From Ralstonia pickettii (lineage in GTDB: Bacteria; Pseudomonadota; Gammaproteobacteria; Burkholderiales; Burkholderiaceae): a stretch of DNA of 64,000 nt. The stretch is from positions 2,976,001 through 3,040,000 of the forward strand of contig NZ_CP066771.1 of the NCBI RefSeq assembly GCF_016466415.2, in the 5' to 3' direction. The number at the start of each line of letters is the position of its first letter. Within the stretch, counting starts at the first letter, position 1. Below the pieces are notes generated by a model that saw nothing but the letters and a program-made list of their open reading frames with translations, had not been told where the DNA came from and made no database searches. Positions 41,032-49,868 of this stretch are shown one piece after another. Made by a program: the position numbers and the translations under genes.

Positions 41032-44000
41032 ATGAATGCCCCTCTGAACGACGCGCTACGCCGCGCGCTCGAAACTGTTTCCCTGGACGACAAGTACACG
41101 CTCGAGCGTGGCCGCATCTACATCAGCGGCACGCAGGCACTGGTGCGTCTGCCGATGCTGCAGCAGGAGCGCGACCGCGCCGCCGGGCTAAATACGGCAG
41201 GCTTCATCTCCGGCTACCGCGGCTCGCCGCTGGGGGCCCTGGACCAGGCCCTGTGGAAGGCCAAGAAGCATCTGGCCGGGCACAACATCGTCTTCCAGGC
41301 GGGGCTCAACGAAGACCTGGCCGCCACGGCGGTCTGGGGCTCGCAGCAGGTCAATCTGTATCCGAGCGCCAAGTTCAGCGGCGTGTTCGGCATGTGGTAC
41401 GGCAAGGGGCCGGGCGTGGACCGCACGATCGACGTGTTCAAGCACGCCAACTCGGCGGGCTCGTCCGCGCATGGCGGCGTGCTGGTACTGGCAGGCGATG
41501 ACCACGCCGCCAAGTCGTCCACGCTGGCGCACCAGTCCGAGCACGTCTTCAAGGCGGCCGGCATTCCGGTGCTGTATCCGTCGAACGTGCAGGAATATCT
41601 CGACTACGGCCTGCACGGCTGGGCGATGAGCCGCTACTCCGGCCTGTGGGTGTCGATGAAGTGCGTGACGGACGTGGTGGAATCGTCGGCTTCGGTCGAC
41701 GTCGATCCGCACCGCGCGCAGATCATCCTGCCCGAAGATTTCGTCATGCCGCAGGGCGGCCTGAACATCCGCTGGCCCGATCCGCCGCTGGTGCAGGAAG
41801 CGCGGCTGCTCGACTACAAGTGGTACGCCGGTCTCTCGTACGTGCGCGCCAACAAGCTGGACCGCGTGGTGCTCGATTCGCCGCAGGCACGCTTCGGCAT
41901 CATGACCGCCGGCAAGGCGTATCTGGACGTGCGCCAGGCGCTGGTCGATCTCGGCCTGGATGAGGAAACCTGCCGCCGCATCGGCATCCGCCTGTACAAG
42001 GTCGGCTGCGTGTGGCCGCTGGAAGCGCACGGCGCGCGTGCCTTTGCCGAAGGGCTGCAAGAGATCCTGGTGGTGGAAGAGAAGCGCCAGATCCTGGAAT
42101 ACCAACTCAAGGAAGAGCTGTACAACTACCGCGACGACGTGCGTCCGCGCGTGTACGGCAAGTTTGACGAGCGCGACAACGCCGGCGGCGAATGGTCCGT
42201 GCCGATGGCCAACTGGCTGCTGCCGGCGCATTACGAGCTGTCGCCTGCGCTGATCGCCCGCGCCATCGCCACGCGCCTGGAAAAGTTCGAGCTGCCGTCG
42301 GACGTGCGCGCACGCATCGCGTCGCGCATCGCCATCATCGACGCCAAAGAGAAGGCGCTCGCCAAGCCGCGCGTTACCGCCGAGCGCAAGCCGTGGTTCT
42401 GCTCGGGCTGCCCGCACAACACGTCGACCAACGTGCCGGAAGGCTCGCGCGCGCTGGCCGGCATCGGCTGCCACTACATGACCGTGTGGATGGATCGCCG
42501 CACCGACACCTTCAGCCAGATGGGCGGCGAAGGCGTGGCGTGGATCGGTCAGATGCCGTTTTCGGGCGACCAGCACGTGTTCGCCAACCTCGGCGACGGA
42601 ACGTATTACCACTCGGGCCTGCTGGCGATTCGCGCGTCGATTGCAGCCAAGGTGAACATCACCTATAAGATCCTCTACAACGACGCCGTGGCCATGACGG
42701 GCGGCCAGCCGGTCGACGGCCCGCTCTCCGTGCCGCAGATTGCCGCACAGGTGCATGCCGAAGGGACGTCGCGCATCGTCATCGTCACGGACGAGCCCGA
42801 GAAGTACAACGCCGCCATCAAGCTGCCCGAAGGTGTGACGGTGCATCACCGCGATCGCCTCGATGCCATCCAGCGCGAGCTGCGCGAAGTGCAAGGCACC
42901 AGCGTGCTGATCTACGACCAGACCTGCGCGACGGAAAAGCGCCGCCGCCGCAAGCGCGGCACGATGGTTGATCCGGCCCGCCGCGCGTTCATCAACGACG
43001 CCGTGTGCGAAGGCTGCGGCGATTGCTCGGTCAAGTCGAACTGCCTGTCGGTCGAGCCGCTGGAAACGGAGCTGGGCACGAAGCGCAAGATCAACCAGTC
43101 GTCCTGCAACAAGGATTTCTCGTGCGTGAACGGCTTCTGCCCGAGCTTCGTGACGGCAGAAGGTGCGCAGGTGCGCAAGCCGGAGTCGCACGGCGTTTCG
43201 ATGGAAGGCTTGCCGCTGCTGCCGCATCCTGAGCTGCCCGCCATCCAGCGCGCGTACGGCGTGCTGGTGACCGGCGTGGGCGGCACGGGCGTGGTGACGA
43301 TCGGGGGCCTGCTCGGCATGGCCGCGCACATCGAAGGCAAGGGCGTGACGGTGCTCGACATGGCGGGCCTGGCGCAGAAAGGTGGCGCCGTGCTCTCGCA
43401 CGTGCAGATCGGCGAGCGCCCCGATTCGATCCACGCCACGCGCATCGCCATGGGCGAGGCGGACCTCGTGATCGGCTGCGACGCCATTGTCTCGGCGTCG
43501 GACGAAGTGCTGTCGAAGGTGCAGCACGGCCAGACGCGCGCCATCATCAACAGCACCGCATCGCCCACGGCCGACTTCATCAAGAACCCGAACTGGCGCT
43601 TCCCGGGCAGCTCGACCGAAGCGGACATCCGTGCGGCCATCGGCGATGCCTGCGCGTTTGAAGACGCCAGCACGCTGGCCGTGCGCCTGCTGGGCGACGC
43701 CATCTACACCAACCCCCTGGTGCTGGGTTTTGCGTGGCAAAAAGGCTGGGTTCCGCTGACACACGACGCGCTCGTCCGCGCGATCGAACTGAACGGCGTG
43801 GCCGTCGAGAAAAACAAGACCGCGTTCGAATGGGGCCGTCACCTTGCTCAGGACCGCGACGCGGTGCTCAAGCTCGCTGGCGATGCGCCCCGTGCCAAGG
43901 CCGACGTCGTCGCCCTGCCCTCGCTGGACACGCTGATCGCCCGCCGCGTCGATCTGCTGACCGCCTACCAGAACGCCGCGTATGCCGCCGAATTCCGCGC

Positions 44001-44592
44001 TGTGGTCGAACGGGTGCGCGCGGCGGAAGCAGCCGTGGTCGGTGCAGGCCAGCCGCTGGCGCTGACGGAAGCCGTGGTGCGCAATCTGTCGAAGCTGATG
44101 GCTTACAAGGACGAATACGAAGTCGCCCGCCTGTACACCGATCCGGCGTTCCTCGACAAGCTGCGCGCCCAGTTCGAAGGCGAACCGGGGCGCGACTACC
44201 AGCTCAACTTCTGGCTCGCCCCGCCCATGATGGCCAAGCGTGACGAGAAGGGGCACCTGGTCAAGCAACGCTTCGGTCCGAACACGATGCGCATCTTCAA
44301 GGTGCTCGCCAAGCTCAAGGGCCTGCGCGGCACGGCGTTCGACATCTTCGGCAAGACCGAAGAACGCCGCACCGAGCGCGCGCTGATCGGCGAATACCGC
44401 GCGCTGGTCGATGAACTGGCGAAAGGCCTGACGGCGCAAAAGCTGGCGCAAGCCGTGGAACTGGCTCGCCTGCCGGAGGACATCCGCGGCTTCGGCCATG
44501 TGAAGGAGGCCAACCTCGCGGCGGCGCGCATCCGCTGGAACAAGCTGATGGCCCAGTGGCGCGATCCGGCTGCGGCACAGCAGGCGGCCTGA
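41032..44592 (+). CDS. Fused indolepyruvate:ferredoxin oxidoreductase
   Basis: 1186 residues from ATG 41032 with ACGGAG upstream. All subunits are fused in one chain. The N-terminal pyruvate-ferredoxin oxidoreductase-like and TPP-binding regions (about 1-640) include FISGYRGSPLGALDQALWKA and KPWFCSGCPHNTSTN. A ferredoxin-like Fe-S segment (about 660-710) has CEGCGDCSVKSNC, then CNKDFSCVNGFCPSF. The gamma-type domain (about 740-930) starts VLVTGVGGTGVVTIGGLLG, followed by a C-terminal DUF6537-like part. It should decarboxylate aryl pyruvates to acyl-CoA, reducing ferredoxin. Long fused forms are common in Proteobacteria. Single gene with terminator. Confidence 0.92.
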   Translation: MNAPLNDALRRALETVSLDDKYTLERGRIYISGTQALVRLPMLQQERDRAAGLNTAGFISGYRGSPLGALDQALWKAKKHLAGHNIVFQAGLNEDLAATAVWGSQQVNLYPSAKFSGVFGMWYGKGPGVDRTIDVFKHANSAGSSAHGGVLVLAGDDHAAKSSTLAHQSEHVFKAAGIPVLYPSNVQEYLDYGLHGWAMSRYSGLWVSMKCVTDVVESSASVDVDPHRAQIILPEDFVMPQGGLNIRWPDPPLVQEARLLDYKWYAGLSYVRANKLDRVVLDSPQARFGIMTAGKAYLDVRQALVDLGLDEETCRRIGIRLYKVGCVWPLEAHGARAFAEGLQEILVVEEKRQILEYQLKEELYNYRDDVRPRVYGKFDERDNAGGEWSVPMANWLLPAHYELSPALIARAIATRLEKFELPSDVRARIASRIAIIDAKEKALAKPRVTAERKPWFCSGCPHNTSTNVPEGSRALAGIGCHYMTVWMDRRTDTFSQMGGEGVAWIGQMPFSGDQHVFANLGDGTYYHSGLLAIRASIAAKVNITYKILYNDAVAMTGGQPVDGPLSVPQIAAQVHAEGTSRIVIVTDEPEKYNAAIKLPEGVTVHHRDRLDAIQRELREVQGTSVLIYDQTCATEKRRRRKRGTMVDPARRAFINDAVCEGCGDCSVKSNCLSVEPLETELGTKRKINQSSCNKDFSCVNGFCPSFVTAEGAQVRKPESHGVSMEGLPLLPHPELPAIQRAYGVLVTGVGGTGVVTIGGLLGMAAHIEGKGVTVLDMAGLAQKGGAVLSHVQIGERPDSIHATRIAMGEADLVIGCDAIVSASDEVLSKVQHGQTRAIINSTASPTADFIKNPNWRFPGSSTEADIRAAIGDACAFEDASTLAVRLLGDAIYTNPLVLGFAWQKGWVPLTHDALVRAIELNGVAVEKNKTAFEWGRHLAQDRDAVLKLAGDAPRAKADVVALPSLDTLIARRVDLLTAYQNAAYAAEFRAVVERVRAAEAAVVGAGQPLALTEAVVRNLSKLMAYKDEYEVARLYTDPAFLDKLRAQFEGEPGRDYQLNFWLAPPMMAKRDEKGHLVKQRFGPNTMRIFKVLAKLKGLRGTAFDIFGKTEERRTERALIGEYRALVDELAKGLTAQKLAQAVELARLPEDIRGFGHVKEANLAAARIRWNKLMAQWRDPAAAQQAA

Positions 44593-44625
44593 TCAGCGCC
44601 AAGCGTTCGGCATCGCCAATAAAAA

Positions 44626-44651
44626 ACGGAGGCTTCGGCCTCCGTTTTTCT
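44626..44651. terminator. Bidirectional terminator between the oxidoreductase and sbcB genes
   Basis: ACGGAGGC (44626-44633), TTCG, GCCTCCGT (44638-44645), with A-run before and T-run after. It serves both convergent genes. Confidence 0.93.
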
Positions 44652-44669
44652 TTGTGCGCCCCCGCTACG

Positions 44670-46109
44670 TCAGCCCGGCACGATCTGCTGCGCGTAGTCG
44701 TACAGATCCTGCAGGATGGTTTGCGCGCGCGTGTCGCCGTTCTCCTCGGCTTCCGCGCCCAATTGCTGAAGCCGCTCGCCGAAGGTCTCAAAGGTCATGT
44801 AGCCGTCACGGCCTTCGAACAACCGCTCGGCGCGAAGCTGTTCCCACAGTTCGTATTCCTCTTCGTTCAACGTATCGGGAAAGTTGCGTGCGCGATAGCG
44901 GAACAGCAGCTCCGGCAGGCGCGCATCGGCAAATTCCGCATGCAGGCGCGCGAGTTGTTCGCCGCTGAGCGTGCGCAGCTCATTGAGCAGGCGGCGATCC
45001 TCGTTGCCGACGAATCCGCCGTAGAGGTTCTGGTCGACGTCTTCAATCGCCTCCAGTTCGCGGGCGTACACCTGACGCCAGGTTTCGCGCATGTCGGGCG
45101 CGCCCTGGGCGATGGCGGCGTGGCGTTCGATCGTGGCAAAGTCGATGCCCCAGCGTTCTGCCTGCGCGGGCTGCAGCGTCTTCATGTTGCTGATGACGAT
45201 GGGCGACTTGTTGATGTGGATCGACTTGATCGGCAGTCGCGTGGTGCCTTCGGCCAGATCGGCCGTGCGCGTGAACATGCGCTCGCGAATCGTGGCGACG
45301 TCCATGTCGAACAGCTCGGACGGGTCGAACGCCAAGTCCCACACGATCAGTTCGTTCTTGTTGGTGGGGTGACCGCCCAGCGGCCACACCACGGCCATGC
45401 AGCCACGCTCCACGCCGTACATCCCGGAGATGTGCAGCAACGGCCGCGGCGCATCGCCAATCTCCGCCACCACGCGGTCTTTCTTGCGCAGCGCCAGGCA
45501 GAAATCGAACAGGCGCGGCTGCGCGTTGCGAATCAGACGCGCCAGCGCGATCGTCGCACGCACGTCGGACACCGCATCGTGCGCGGCCTCGTGCACCAGG
45601 CCGTTGGCCTTGGACAGATGCTCCAGCTTGAAGCTGGGCCTGCCGTCTTCGTGGGTGGGCCATTGAATGCCCTCCGGGCGCAGGGCCCACGTGGTGCGCA
45701 CCACGTCGAGCAGATCCCAGCGCCCACATTCGTTCTGCCACTCGCGTGCATACGGGTCGATCAGGTTGCGCCAGAACAGGTGGCGCGTCACCTCATCGTC
45801 GAAGCGGATGGTGTTGTAGCCGACGCCGATGGTGCCGGGCGTGCCGAGTTCGCGCTCGATAGCCTGGGCGAAACGGTATTCCGGAATGCCTTGCCGGGCG
45901 CATTGCTGCGGCGTGATGCCGGTGATGAGGCACGACACCGGATCGGGCAGCCAGTCGTTGGAAGGCTGGCAGAACAGTTCGACCGGCTCGCCGATCTCGT
46001 TCAGCTCGGCATCGGTGCGGATGCCGGCAAACTGCGCGGGGCGATCACGGCGCGGCACGGCACCGAACGTTTCGTAGTCGTGCCAGAGAAAGGTGGGAGT
46101 GACAGGCAA
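44670..46109 (-). CDS. sbcB: Exodeoxyribonuclease I
   Basis: 479 residues. DEDDh exonuclease: motif I is FLWHDYETFGAVPRRDRPAQ, motif II includes GVGYNTIRFDDEVTRHLFWR and motif III HDAVSDVRATIALARLI. The C-terminal part (about 200-475) is the ExoI SH3-like and helical domains that wrap single-stranded DNA. It degrades ssDNA 3' to 5' in recombination and mismatch repair. Length matches E. coli SbcB (475). Single gene, convergent with the oxidoreductase. Confidence 0.95.
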   Translation of the reverse strand: MPVTPTFLWHDYETFGAVPRRDRPAQFAGIRTDAELNEIGEPVELFCQPSNDWLPDPVSCLITGITPQQCARQGIPEYRFAQAIERELGTPGTIGVGYNTIRFDDEVTRHLFWRNLIDPYAREWQNECGRWDLLDVVRTTWALRPEGIQWPTHEDGRPSFKLEHLSKANGLVHEAAHDAVSDVRATIALARLIRNAQPRLFDFCLALRKKDRVVAEIGDAPRPLLHISGMYGVERGCMAVVWPLGGHPTNKNELIVWDLAFDPSELFDMDVATIRERMFTRTADLAEGTTRLPIKSIHINKSPIVISNMKTLQPAQAERWGIDFATIERHAAIAQGAPDMRETWRQVYARELEAIEDVDQNLYGGFVGNEDRRLLNELRTLSGEQLARLHAEFADARLPELLFRYRARNFPDTLNEEEYELWEQLRAERLFEGRDGYMTFETFGERLQQLGAEAEENGDTRAQTILQDLYDYAQQIVPG

Positions 46110-46251
46110 GGCAGCGGCTCGCTGGAAAACACTGAAGATGCCGGCATGCTAACAGCCTGCCGCCAGCGCCGCGCAAACGCGGGATGGTGCCAGAGTAAGC
46201 TAATGCCGTTGCCCACCTTCCCTGACGCGCCGACGCGCCCGAGCCGCCACC

Positions 46252-47247
46252 ATGCGCATTCTTTTTTTCAGCAGCCACCGTTACGACGAAGACAGCTTCC
46301 GCGCCTCACTTGCACGCGGCGGCTACAGCTTCGACCTCGTCTTCCAGCGCGCGCACCTTGAAGCGCAGACGGCGTCCCTCGCGTCCGGCTTTGAAGTGGT
46401 ATGTCCGTTCGTGAATGATTGCCTCGATGCGGAAGTGCTGGAGGCGTTGGCTGCAGGCGGCACGCGCCTGATCGCGCTGCGCTCGGCCGGTTTCAACCAC
46501 GTCGATCTGCCGGCCGCACAACGCCTGGGGCTGACGGTGGTGCGCGTGCCGGCGTATTCGCCCCACGCGGTGGCCGAGCATGCGGTCGGCATGATCCTCA
46601 CGCTCAACCGGCGGCTGCACCGCGCCTGCAATCGCACGCGCGAAGGCGATTTTTCACTGGATGGTTTGCTGGGCTTCGACCTGGCAGGCAAGACCGTCGG
46701 TGTCGTCGGCACGGGGCAGATCGGCCAGGTGTTCGCCCGGATCATGGCGGGCTTTGGCTGCCAGTTGCTGGCATTCGATCCGTTTCCGCAGGCTTCGCTG
46801 GCGGCGCTGGGCGCGCGCTACGTGCCGCTGCCGGAATTGCTGGCGCAAGCCGATATCGTCAGCCTGCACTGCCCGCTCAACGCTGACACGCACCATCTGA
46901 TCGACGCCAGCGCGCTCGCCAGCATGAAGCCGGGCGCGATGCTCATCAACACGAGCCGCGGCGGCCTGGTCGACAGCCCCGCGCTGATCGACGCCCTCAA
47001 GACCGGCCAGCTCGGCCACCTCGGGCTGGATGTCTACGAAGAAGAGGCCGATCTGTTCTTCGAAGACCGCTCGGCCGACGTGCTGCAGGACGACGTGCTG
47101 GCGCGCCTGCTGAGCTTTCCCAACGTCATCGTGACCGCGCATCAGGCGTTCTTCACGCGCGAGGCGCTGGCGGGCATTGCCGACACCACGCTCGCCAACG
47201 TGGCGGCGTGGGCGGCAGGCGCACCCGTCAATGTGGTGCCGGCTTAG
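46252..47247 (+). CDS. ldhA: D-2-hydroxyacid dehydrogenase, D-lactate dehydrogenase type
   Basis: 331 residues. NAD-binding Rossmann motif VGVVGTGQIGQVFARIMAGF near 145. Catalytic Arg is in INTSRGGLVDSPALIDAL, Glu in GLDVYEEEADLFFED and His in VTAHQAFFTREAL. The acidic loop after YEEE is typical of fermentative D-lactate dehydrogenase (LdhA). It interconverts pyruvate and D-lactate with NADH in the cytoplasm. It ends 9 bases from the convergent HD-domain gene. Confidence 0.9.
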   Translation: MRILFFSSHRYDEDSFRASLARGGYSFDLVFQRAHLEAQTASLASGFEVVCPFVNDCLDAEVLEALAAGGTRLIALRSAGFNHVDLPAAQRLGLTVVRVPAYSPHAVAEHAVGMILTLNRRLHRACNRTREGDFSLDGLLGFDLAGKTVGVVGTGQIGQVFARIMAGFGCQLLAFDPFPQASLAALGARYVPLPELLAQADIVSLHCPLNADTHHLIDASALASMKPGAMLINTSRGGLVDSPALIDALKTGQLGHLGLDVYEEEADLFFEDRSADVLQDDVLARLLSFPNVIVTAHQAFFTREALAGIADTTLANVAAWAAGAPVNVVPA

Positions 47248-47256
47248 GCCGGCCGA

Positions 47257-47886
47257 TCAAGCTGCCGCGGCTTTTGGCTGCGACAGTTCGCTTTCGCCTT
47301 CCTTCACGTAGATGGAGTTGCGCGGCTTGGCCAGCACGCGTCGCACCATCGGCTCGAAGAACGAGAGCGGCAGGTTGTCGTAGTCGGGCATGAAGGCCGC
47401 GGCGTCGTACTTGGCGCAGAACTCGGCCGTGCGCTCGAACAGCTCAGGCTGGCTGCGGTACTGCTCGCGCAGGTTGCGGTCGAGCCCCAGGTGGTGGAAG
47501 AAGTAGTAGCCCTGGAAGATGCCGTGTTTCTCGACCATCCACAGGTTCTCGGGGCTCACGAACGGCTTGAGGATCGCCGCGGCGATGTCCGGGTGGTTGA
47601 AGCTGCCCAGCGTGTCGCCAATGTCGTGCAGCAGCGCGCAGACCACGTATTCCTCGTCGCGGCCATCGCGGTGGGCGAGGGTCGCGGTTTGCAGCGAGTG
47701 CGCGAGACGGTCGATCGGGAAGCCGCCGCAATCGCCGTCGAGCAGCTTCAGGTGCGCGAGCACGCGGTCGGGCAAGGCGCGGGCAAACGGCATGAATTCC
47801 GCCGAGATGGCGGCCCAGTCCTCGCGCGTGCCGTGCTCCATGTGGGAAAACGTTGCACGCGGGGCGGTATGTTGTGGATCGGTCAT
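47257..47886 (-). CDS. HD-domain protein (phosphohydrolase or PhnZ/MIOX-like oxygenase)
   Basis: 209 residues from ATG 47886 with AAGGAG upstream. The HD metal site is visible: HSLQTATLAHRDG supplies the first His and CALLHDIGDTLG the HD pair. HGIFQGYYFFHHLG supplies two further His, close to the six-ligand diiron pattern of mixed-valent oxygenases such as PhnZ and myo-inositol oxygenase. It may therefore be an oxygenase rather than a hydrolase; substrate unknown. Divergent from a Crp/Fnr-type regulator, with a palindromic site in between. Confidence 0.78.
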   Translation of the reverse strand: MTDPQHTAPRATFSHMEHGTREDWAAISAEFMPFARALPDRVLAHLKLLDGDCGGFPIDRLAHSLQTATLAHRDGRDEEYVVCALLHDIGDTLGSFNHPDIAAAILKPFVSPENLWMVEKHGIFQGYYFFHHLGLDRNLREQYRSQPELFERTAEFCAKYDAAAFMPDYDNLPLSFFEPMVRRVLAKPRNSIYVKEGESELSQPKAAAA

Positions 47887-47997
47887 TGGGGTGTCTCCTT
47901 CGTCGCCGGAATGGTCGCGTCGGTGCCGCGTCGTAGTTCTTGAATGGCTGGATGCGCGGCTAGCGGACCATTCTCTGCCCGGCGCTTGCGTGCAGAC

Positions 47998-48013
47998 TGT
48001 CAAGCGTTTGACA
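47998..48013. promoter_or_regulatory. Crp/Fnr-type palindrome between the HD-domain and regulator genes
   Basis: TGTCAA (47998-48003), GCGT, TTGACA (48008-48013): a perfect inverted repeat with a 4-base spacer, the architecture of FNR/NnrR-type sites. It sits between a divergent regulator and its neighbour, so auto- and cross-regulation are likely. Confidence 0.7.
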
Positions 48014-48745
48014 ATGATCGGACTGCCCTCGCCGCATCCTGCCGCCATGCCCGCAGACGCCTCCCATACCGCCCCTGCTCCCACGCCCTCGCAACTCGCC
48101 CAGGGCTGGCTGCGCGACGCCCCCGCCGACCTGCTGGCCGAGATCGCGCCCAGCGCACGCCTGATCACCTACCCCGACGGCGAATGCATCCATCCGCACG
48201 GCGGCCCGGCGCAGGGCATGTTCCTGATCCTGCGCGGCCGCGTGCGCATCAGCCGGACGACGGACGGCGGCAGCGAACTGGTCTACGGCATGTTGCGCGC
48301 GGGTGAATGGTTTGGCGAGATCGCGCTCATCGACGGCGGCGGCCGCACGCACAGCGCCCACGCGCAGGGGCCGACCACGCTCATCCTGCTGGGCAGCGCG
48401 GCGTTTGCGCGGGTGGTGTCGGCCTACCCGGCCGGCATGTGGGCGCTGATGCAGCAACTCTGCCAGCGCATCCGCCTGATCTTCGACGAGTTCGAACACG
48501 CCAGCGAAATGCCCGCCGATGCGCGCCTCGCCCAACGTCTGCTGCAGCTCGCCCGCGCGGGCGACGGCCGCATCGTGGCGGCCAGCAATGAAGAGCTGGG
48601 CCGCATGCTGGCCCGCTCGCGGCAGACGATTTCCAAATACCTGCAGGCCTGGCAGCGCGCAGGTTGGATCCGCTGCCATTACCGGACGGTCGAAATCGTC
48701 GACGCGGCAGCTTTGCGGATGCTGATGGACGCGCACGCTTCCTGA
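48014..48745 (+). CDS. Crp/Fnr-family transcriptional regulator
   Basis: 243 residues from ATG 48014, or 232 from ATG 48047. The first ATG abuts the palindrome, and the second is 41.5 bases from its centre, so the second may be the true start. Cyclic-nucleotide-binding beta-barrel at about 45-150 (ECIHPHGGPAQGMFLILRGR, GEWFGEIALIDGG). C-terminal winged helix has SNEELGRMLARSRQTISKYL. No Cys cluster typical of FNR oxygen sensing is present. Ligand unknown. It is divergent from the HD-domain gene. Confidence 0.88.
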   Translation: MIGLPSPHPAAMPADASHTAPAPTPSQLAQGWLRDAPADLLAEIAPSARLITYPDGECIHPHGGPAQGMFLILRGRVRISRTTDGGSELVYGMLRAGEWFGEIALIDGGGRTHSAHAQGPTTLILLGSAAFARVVSAYPAGMWALMQQLCQRIRLIFDEFEHASEMPADARLAQRLLQLARAGDGRIVAASNEELGRMLARSRQTISKYLQAWQRAGWIRCHYRTVEIVDAAALRMLMDAHAS

Positions 48746-48774
48746 GCGTGCCTAACGCTGCGTCGCGTCCCGAG

Positions 48775-48790
48775 ATGACGCAATTGTCAT
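48775..48790. promoter_or_regulatory. Palindrome in the region upstream of the ferritin-like gene
   Basis: ATGAC (48775-48779), GCAATT, GTCAT (48786-48790). ATGACGC is also directly repeated at 48775 and 48789. The factor is unknown. Confidence 0.4.
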
Positions 48791-48855
48791 GACGCCTTCG
48801 CCACTTTGTGGACAGAAGATTGCTTTTCGGAACCTTTGCAAGCGCACATCTGTCT

Positions 48856-48879
48856 TGAAACATGGGACGTGATGTTTCA
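48856..48879. promoter_or_regulatory. Palindromic operator-like site upstream of the ferritin-like gene
   Basis: TGAAACAT (48856-48863), 8-base spacer, ATGTTTCA (48872-48879): perfect 8-bp arms, 54 bases before the start codon. Confidence 0.55.
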
Positions 48880-48932
48880 TTCTCATAGGATGACGGCCCG
48901 CTTTTTGCGAGATCGCCGACGGAGGAAACGCC

Positions 48933-49787
48933 TTGTCACAGGTTCATCTGGAAACGTCATCTGCGAGCGAGCGCATGCCGTGGTCGATCCAAGAGATCGG
49001 CTACGACAGCATCGACGTTGCCCGCGTGCGAGAAAACCGCACGCTGTTCTACCTGGTTACGAGTGCCTCGTTTGTCGAGAGCGGCTCGGATCTCTACGCC
49101 GGCAACCTCGCTCAGTACTACGCCGATCGCCCCGAAACCGCACACTGGCTGACCCATCATTGGGAACGCGAAGAGCTGCAGCACGGCCGCGCCTTGCGCC
49201 GCTACGTTGAAGCGGTGTGGCCCGAGTTCGACTGGGAGCGCGGCTACGCCCGCTTCTTCGAGGAATACTCGGTCACCTGTTCCGTCGACCAGTTCGAGCC
49301 CACGCAGGCGTTGGAAATGGTCGCGCGCTGCGTTGTCGAAATGGGCACGGCAACCTTCTATCGCGCCATCGCACAGGCGGCGGCCGACGCCGATGAACCC
49401 GTGCTGCGCGACCTCGCCAGCCGCATCTCGGCCGATGAAGTCCGGCATTACAAACACTTCCTGCGATTCTTCAACGAGTGCAACGCAAGCGAGGGGGTGG
49501 GCCGCGCGCGCGTGCTCAGGGCGCTCGCCTCGCGCCTGCGTGAAATCAAGAATGAAGATTCGATGATCGCGCTGCGCAATGTGCTGCGCATCGAGCGCGG
49601 CCAGGAAGATGTGCCTGACGCCGATGTGCGCGCCCTGAACTCGCGCGTCAGCGCGCTGGTGCGCTCCTATCTGCCGCTCGACATGGCCGCCAAGATGCTG
49701 CTCAAGCCGCTGCACCTGCGCCCGGGGTTCGAGCGCTCGATCCGCCCCCCCCTGGTGGCCGTGGTGCGGCGCGTGATGCTGCACTAA
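48933..49787 (+). CDS. Ferritin-like domain protein
   Basis: 284 residues from a TTG start chosen because GGAGG lies 7 bases upstream. Four-helix-bundle diiron motifs are visible: [17 protein letters not shown] (ExxxxH type) near 75, [20 protein letters not shown] near 130 and [15 protein letters not shown] (ExxH) near 168. The C-terminal 80 residues are basic and without recognised domain. A ferritin-like oxidase or iron-handling protein is likely; the reaction is unknown. It is monocistronic, with palindromic sites upstream and a strong terminator. Confidence 0.82.
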   Translation: MSQVHLETSSASERMPWSIQEIGYDSIDVARVRENRTLFYLVTSASFVESGSDLYAGNLAQYYADRPETAHWLTHHWEREELQHGRALRRYVEAVWPEFDWERGYARFFEEYSVTCSVDQFEPTQALEMVARCVVEMGTATFYRAIAQAAADADEPVLRDLASRISADEVRHYKHFLRFFNECNASEGVGRARVLRALASRLREIKNEDSMIALRNVLRIERGQEDVPDADVRALNSRVSALVRSYLPLDMAAKMLLKPLHLRPGFERSIRPPLVAVVRRVMLH

Positions 49788-49815
49788 GCTGCAGCGCGCG
49801 GCGGATACGCCAACG

Positions 49816-49848
49816 AAACACCCGGGCTTAAGCCCGGGTGTTTTTTAT
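49816..49848. terminator. Bidirectional terminator formed by a 28-bp perfect palindrome
   Basis: Positions 49816-49843 are fully self-complementary (half-site ending ACACCCGGGCTT), with T-run after and A-run before. It lies between the convergent ferritin-like and chemoreceptor genes. Confidence 0.92.
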
Positions 49849-49868
49849 CCAGCCAACCACGCGCCGCT

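Noticed and set aside
41188-44499. Very long minus-strand open frame (about 1100 codons) opposite the indolepyruvate oxidoreductase
   Set aside because: It mirrors the high-GC codon bias of the sense gene, has His/Arg/Ala-rich composition, no ribosome site and no family resemblance. The sense frame has clear Fe-S and TPP motifs.
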